From contig CM059580.1 of the NCBI GenBank assembly GCA_030386875.1, forward strand, positions 2,384,838 through 2,448,837: a DNA stretch of 64,000 nucleotides, written 5' to 3'. This DNA is from Morinoia aosen. Its lineage: Eukaryota; Arthropoda; Malacostraca; Amphipoda; Talitridae. A program made the position numbers and the translations under genes. The notes beneath the pieces were generated by a model. It did no database searches. It was not told where the DNA came from and saw only the letters and a list, made by a program, of their open reading frames with translations. Every line of letters begins with the position of its first letter. The stretch's first letter is position 1. Below, piece after piece: positions 62,385-64,000 of this stretch.

Positions 62385-62628
62385 CTGCCTCCGTGCGGGC
62401 AAATGAGGGTTCGAGTCCCGGCGCTGGTGGCGATTTTCTCCATTGGGTATAGGGGAAAATTCCAAGCATAATACCCCACTCTACCCAGGTGTCTGAAATG
62501 GGTACCGGTCTTAACCGAGGAAAAGCGTCTTGGTGTTAGTTGTGAGGCATTTGATATATATACCAATGTACAAGGTGATGTGTATCAGGCTTGAAATTGG
62601 AAATAAAGCATCCGTAGATGCCGTTGTT
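62385..62628 (+). mobile_element. tRNA-derived SINE, most complete body
   Basis: B-box GGGTTCGAGTCCC at 62408, then GGCGATTTTCTCCATTGGGT, ACCCCACTCTACCCAGGTGT, GGTACCGGTCTTAACCGAGG, TGGAAATAAAGCATCCGTAG. Colinear with 28.9 kb; a TTG repeat (TTGTTTGTTTG) follows. Confidence 0.8.
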
Positions 62629-62629
62629 T

Positions 62630-63455
62630 GTTTGTTTAGATGTCCTAATTGTCTCACACAAACCCATTCATAACTTATTTTTCTTTTAAAAACCGCCGTT
62701 ATCCATCACGAACCCTAACCATCACTTATTACACGATTTGGTAAATCATTCATTTATTAGCTTCTCATCTAAGTAGTAACAGTAGTAGTAGTAACATAGG
62801 TCTGCTAGCGCTTCAGTTATTTAGACTATATCGCACCGAAGGTCACATAATTTAATCGGTATCAGGCTTTTCCGATTTACCACGCAAGGTGAACATCAAC
62901 ATTATATGAACATCAAAAATTACATGATCATGATTTAATTACAACTTAAGATTATAATTGTCTCCCCATTGAAATTGAAAAAAACTTCTCATCTAACAAT
63001 TTCAAGTAACTCATTTATCTTATTTGCCTAACCAATACCCTACTTACCATATTCGCCTGCCCAATTCCCTATTTACCTTTTCCTCATTTAAACCATATTT
63101 GACAAACCAAAATCCCGTAAGTATTCTGCATGTAACCCTAATTCCAATAATGCCTATCTTATTTGAACTACATAAACGTCATAGAAACCATATCCATGTG
63201 CTGCTAACGCTATTCACGTCACATACTCACTGAATAGATCCAGCGTACCTAATACAATAATTGTATTAGATTCAAAACGCATTTTGGCTGCCAAAGTCCA
63301 TACATCGCCCATGTGTTAAGCAGTCTAATTCATCCACGGTATTTTCAACGCATAATCTTGAATGAGCAGAAAAAAGTTTATTTCCAACAAAAATTGTACG
63401 AAAGCCGAAGTTAAAATATCTTAACAATAAGAAATGGAGTTGAAAGACATTTCTG
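62630..63455. other. AT-rich non-coding DNA
   Basis: No gene or array. Short motifs such as CCTAACCAATACCCTACTTA and CCTGCCCAATTCCCTATTTA recur at 63028-63080. Confidence 0.55.
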
Positions 63456-63459
63456 GTGC

Positions 63460-63545
63460 GGGTCCCCTTGGTTAGTGGTGAGCGAGACTCGCTGGCACGC
63501 AGAGGTGGGGGTTCGAAACTCCGTGCCGTTCGTTTTTTTCCAAAT
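63460..63545 (+). mobile_element. tRNA-like sequence, probable SINE head
   Basis: GGGTCCCCTTGGTTAGTGGT, then GAGCGAGACTCGCTGGCACG, with B-box GGGTTCGAAACTCC at 63507. A weak A-box and no proper acceptor stem argue against a functional tRNA gene. Confidence 0.5.
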
Positions 63546-63594
63546 AAAACTAGAGATCTGGGAAACCCTCAATTTAAATGTAATTCATACTGCA

Positions 63595-63870
63595 TGAAGT
63601 ACATATGTATACATACGTAATCTACGTATACATACATACGTAACCTACGCATGCATATGTAACTTATGTATACATATGTAACCTGTGTATACATATGTAA
63701 CCGATGTATACATATCTAACCTATGTATACATATGTAACCTATGTATACATATATATGAAACCTACATATACATACATCATATGTAGCCTACGTATAAAC
63801 ACATGTAACCTACGTATACATACATATGTAACCTACGTATACATGTACATATGTGTATGTGTACTAATAT
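63595..63870. repeat. TACATATGTAACCTATGTA microsatellite-like array
   Basis: About ten copies of ACATATGTAACCTATGTAT (19-26 bp). Each is rich in short palindromes (CATATG, TACGTA). Confidence 0.88.
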
Positions 63871-64000
63871 ACTTCAGAAACGCTCTTTGTCACACAAGTG
63901 TACAGCAATGACGATCGATAAAAAACCCGATCAACAAATGAAGAACATCCGCTAAAGTAAAACCTAAACCCCTGTTCAATTTACACATGGAATCAATTTC

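Overview
This window looks like arthropod nuclear DNA, plausibly from a large repeat-rich genome such as a decapod crustacean. The order is an inference from the repeat load, because no diagnostic gene names the species. It holds one multi-exon conserved gene, one small secreted-protein gene, the 3' end of a non-LTR retrotransposon, and a very large amount of tandem and dispersed repeat. Nearly all of the long open frames lie in tandem arrays and are artefacts.

Left part (1-30 kb): the 5'-truncated end of an I/Jockey-type LINE (RNase H domain, CCHC motif, TAA-repeat tail) lies at 3-1531. A tRNA-derived SINE, a 28-bp array (2.75-5.08 kb) and AT-rich DNA follow. A two-exon minus-strand gene for a secreted low-complexity protein (7131-9755) has a readable core promoter: TATA box, TCAGT initiator, and a 5-codon first exon that completes the signal peptide. 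Beyond it are a 4.8-kb GT-only array, a 19-bp array, tetranucleotide-based arrays, and 16-bp and 17-bp arrays, with no gene I can support.

Right part (30-60.4 kb): one minus-strand gene fills the region. I join 18 exons with consistent phases and GT/AG borders into about 725 residues of a Rabaptin-5 (RABEP1/Rbpn-5) orthologue. Its N-terminal exons are missing, and it ends in a complete FYVE zinc finger, a stop codon and a poly(A) signal. Rabaptin-5 is a coiled-coil effector of Rab5 and Rab4 on early endosomes, and the FYVE finger should add PI3P binding.

The most striking observation is that most introns of this gene carry a private minisatellite that abuts a splice junction. In the clearest cases the unit is a copy of that junction: exon end plus 5' splice site at exons 6, 11, 12, 14 and 15, and the 3' splice site at exon 1. 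The last codons plus the stop codon are likewise repeated in the 3' UTR. So the intron arrays appear to have been born at exon borders of the same gene, one unrelated sequence per border. In exon 6, reading-phase bookkeeping suggests that the donor actually used lies inside the array.

Mobile DNA in and around the gene includes a roughly 330-bp dispersed element (13 copies, all plus outside the gene and all minus inside it, carrying a strong 3' splice-site-like core), tRNA-derived SINEs, a roughly 230-bp MITE family bounded by TTAA (4 copies), and 0.8-1.1-kb non-autonomous terminal-inverted-repeat elements, two of them bounded by TTAA. The last 3.5 kb hold a 21-bp array, another SINE, AT-rich DNA and a tRNA-like sequence.
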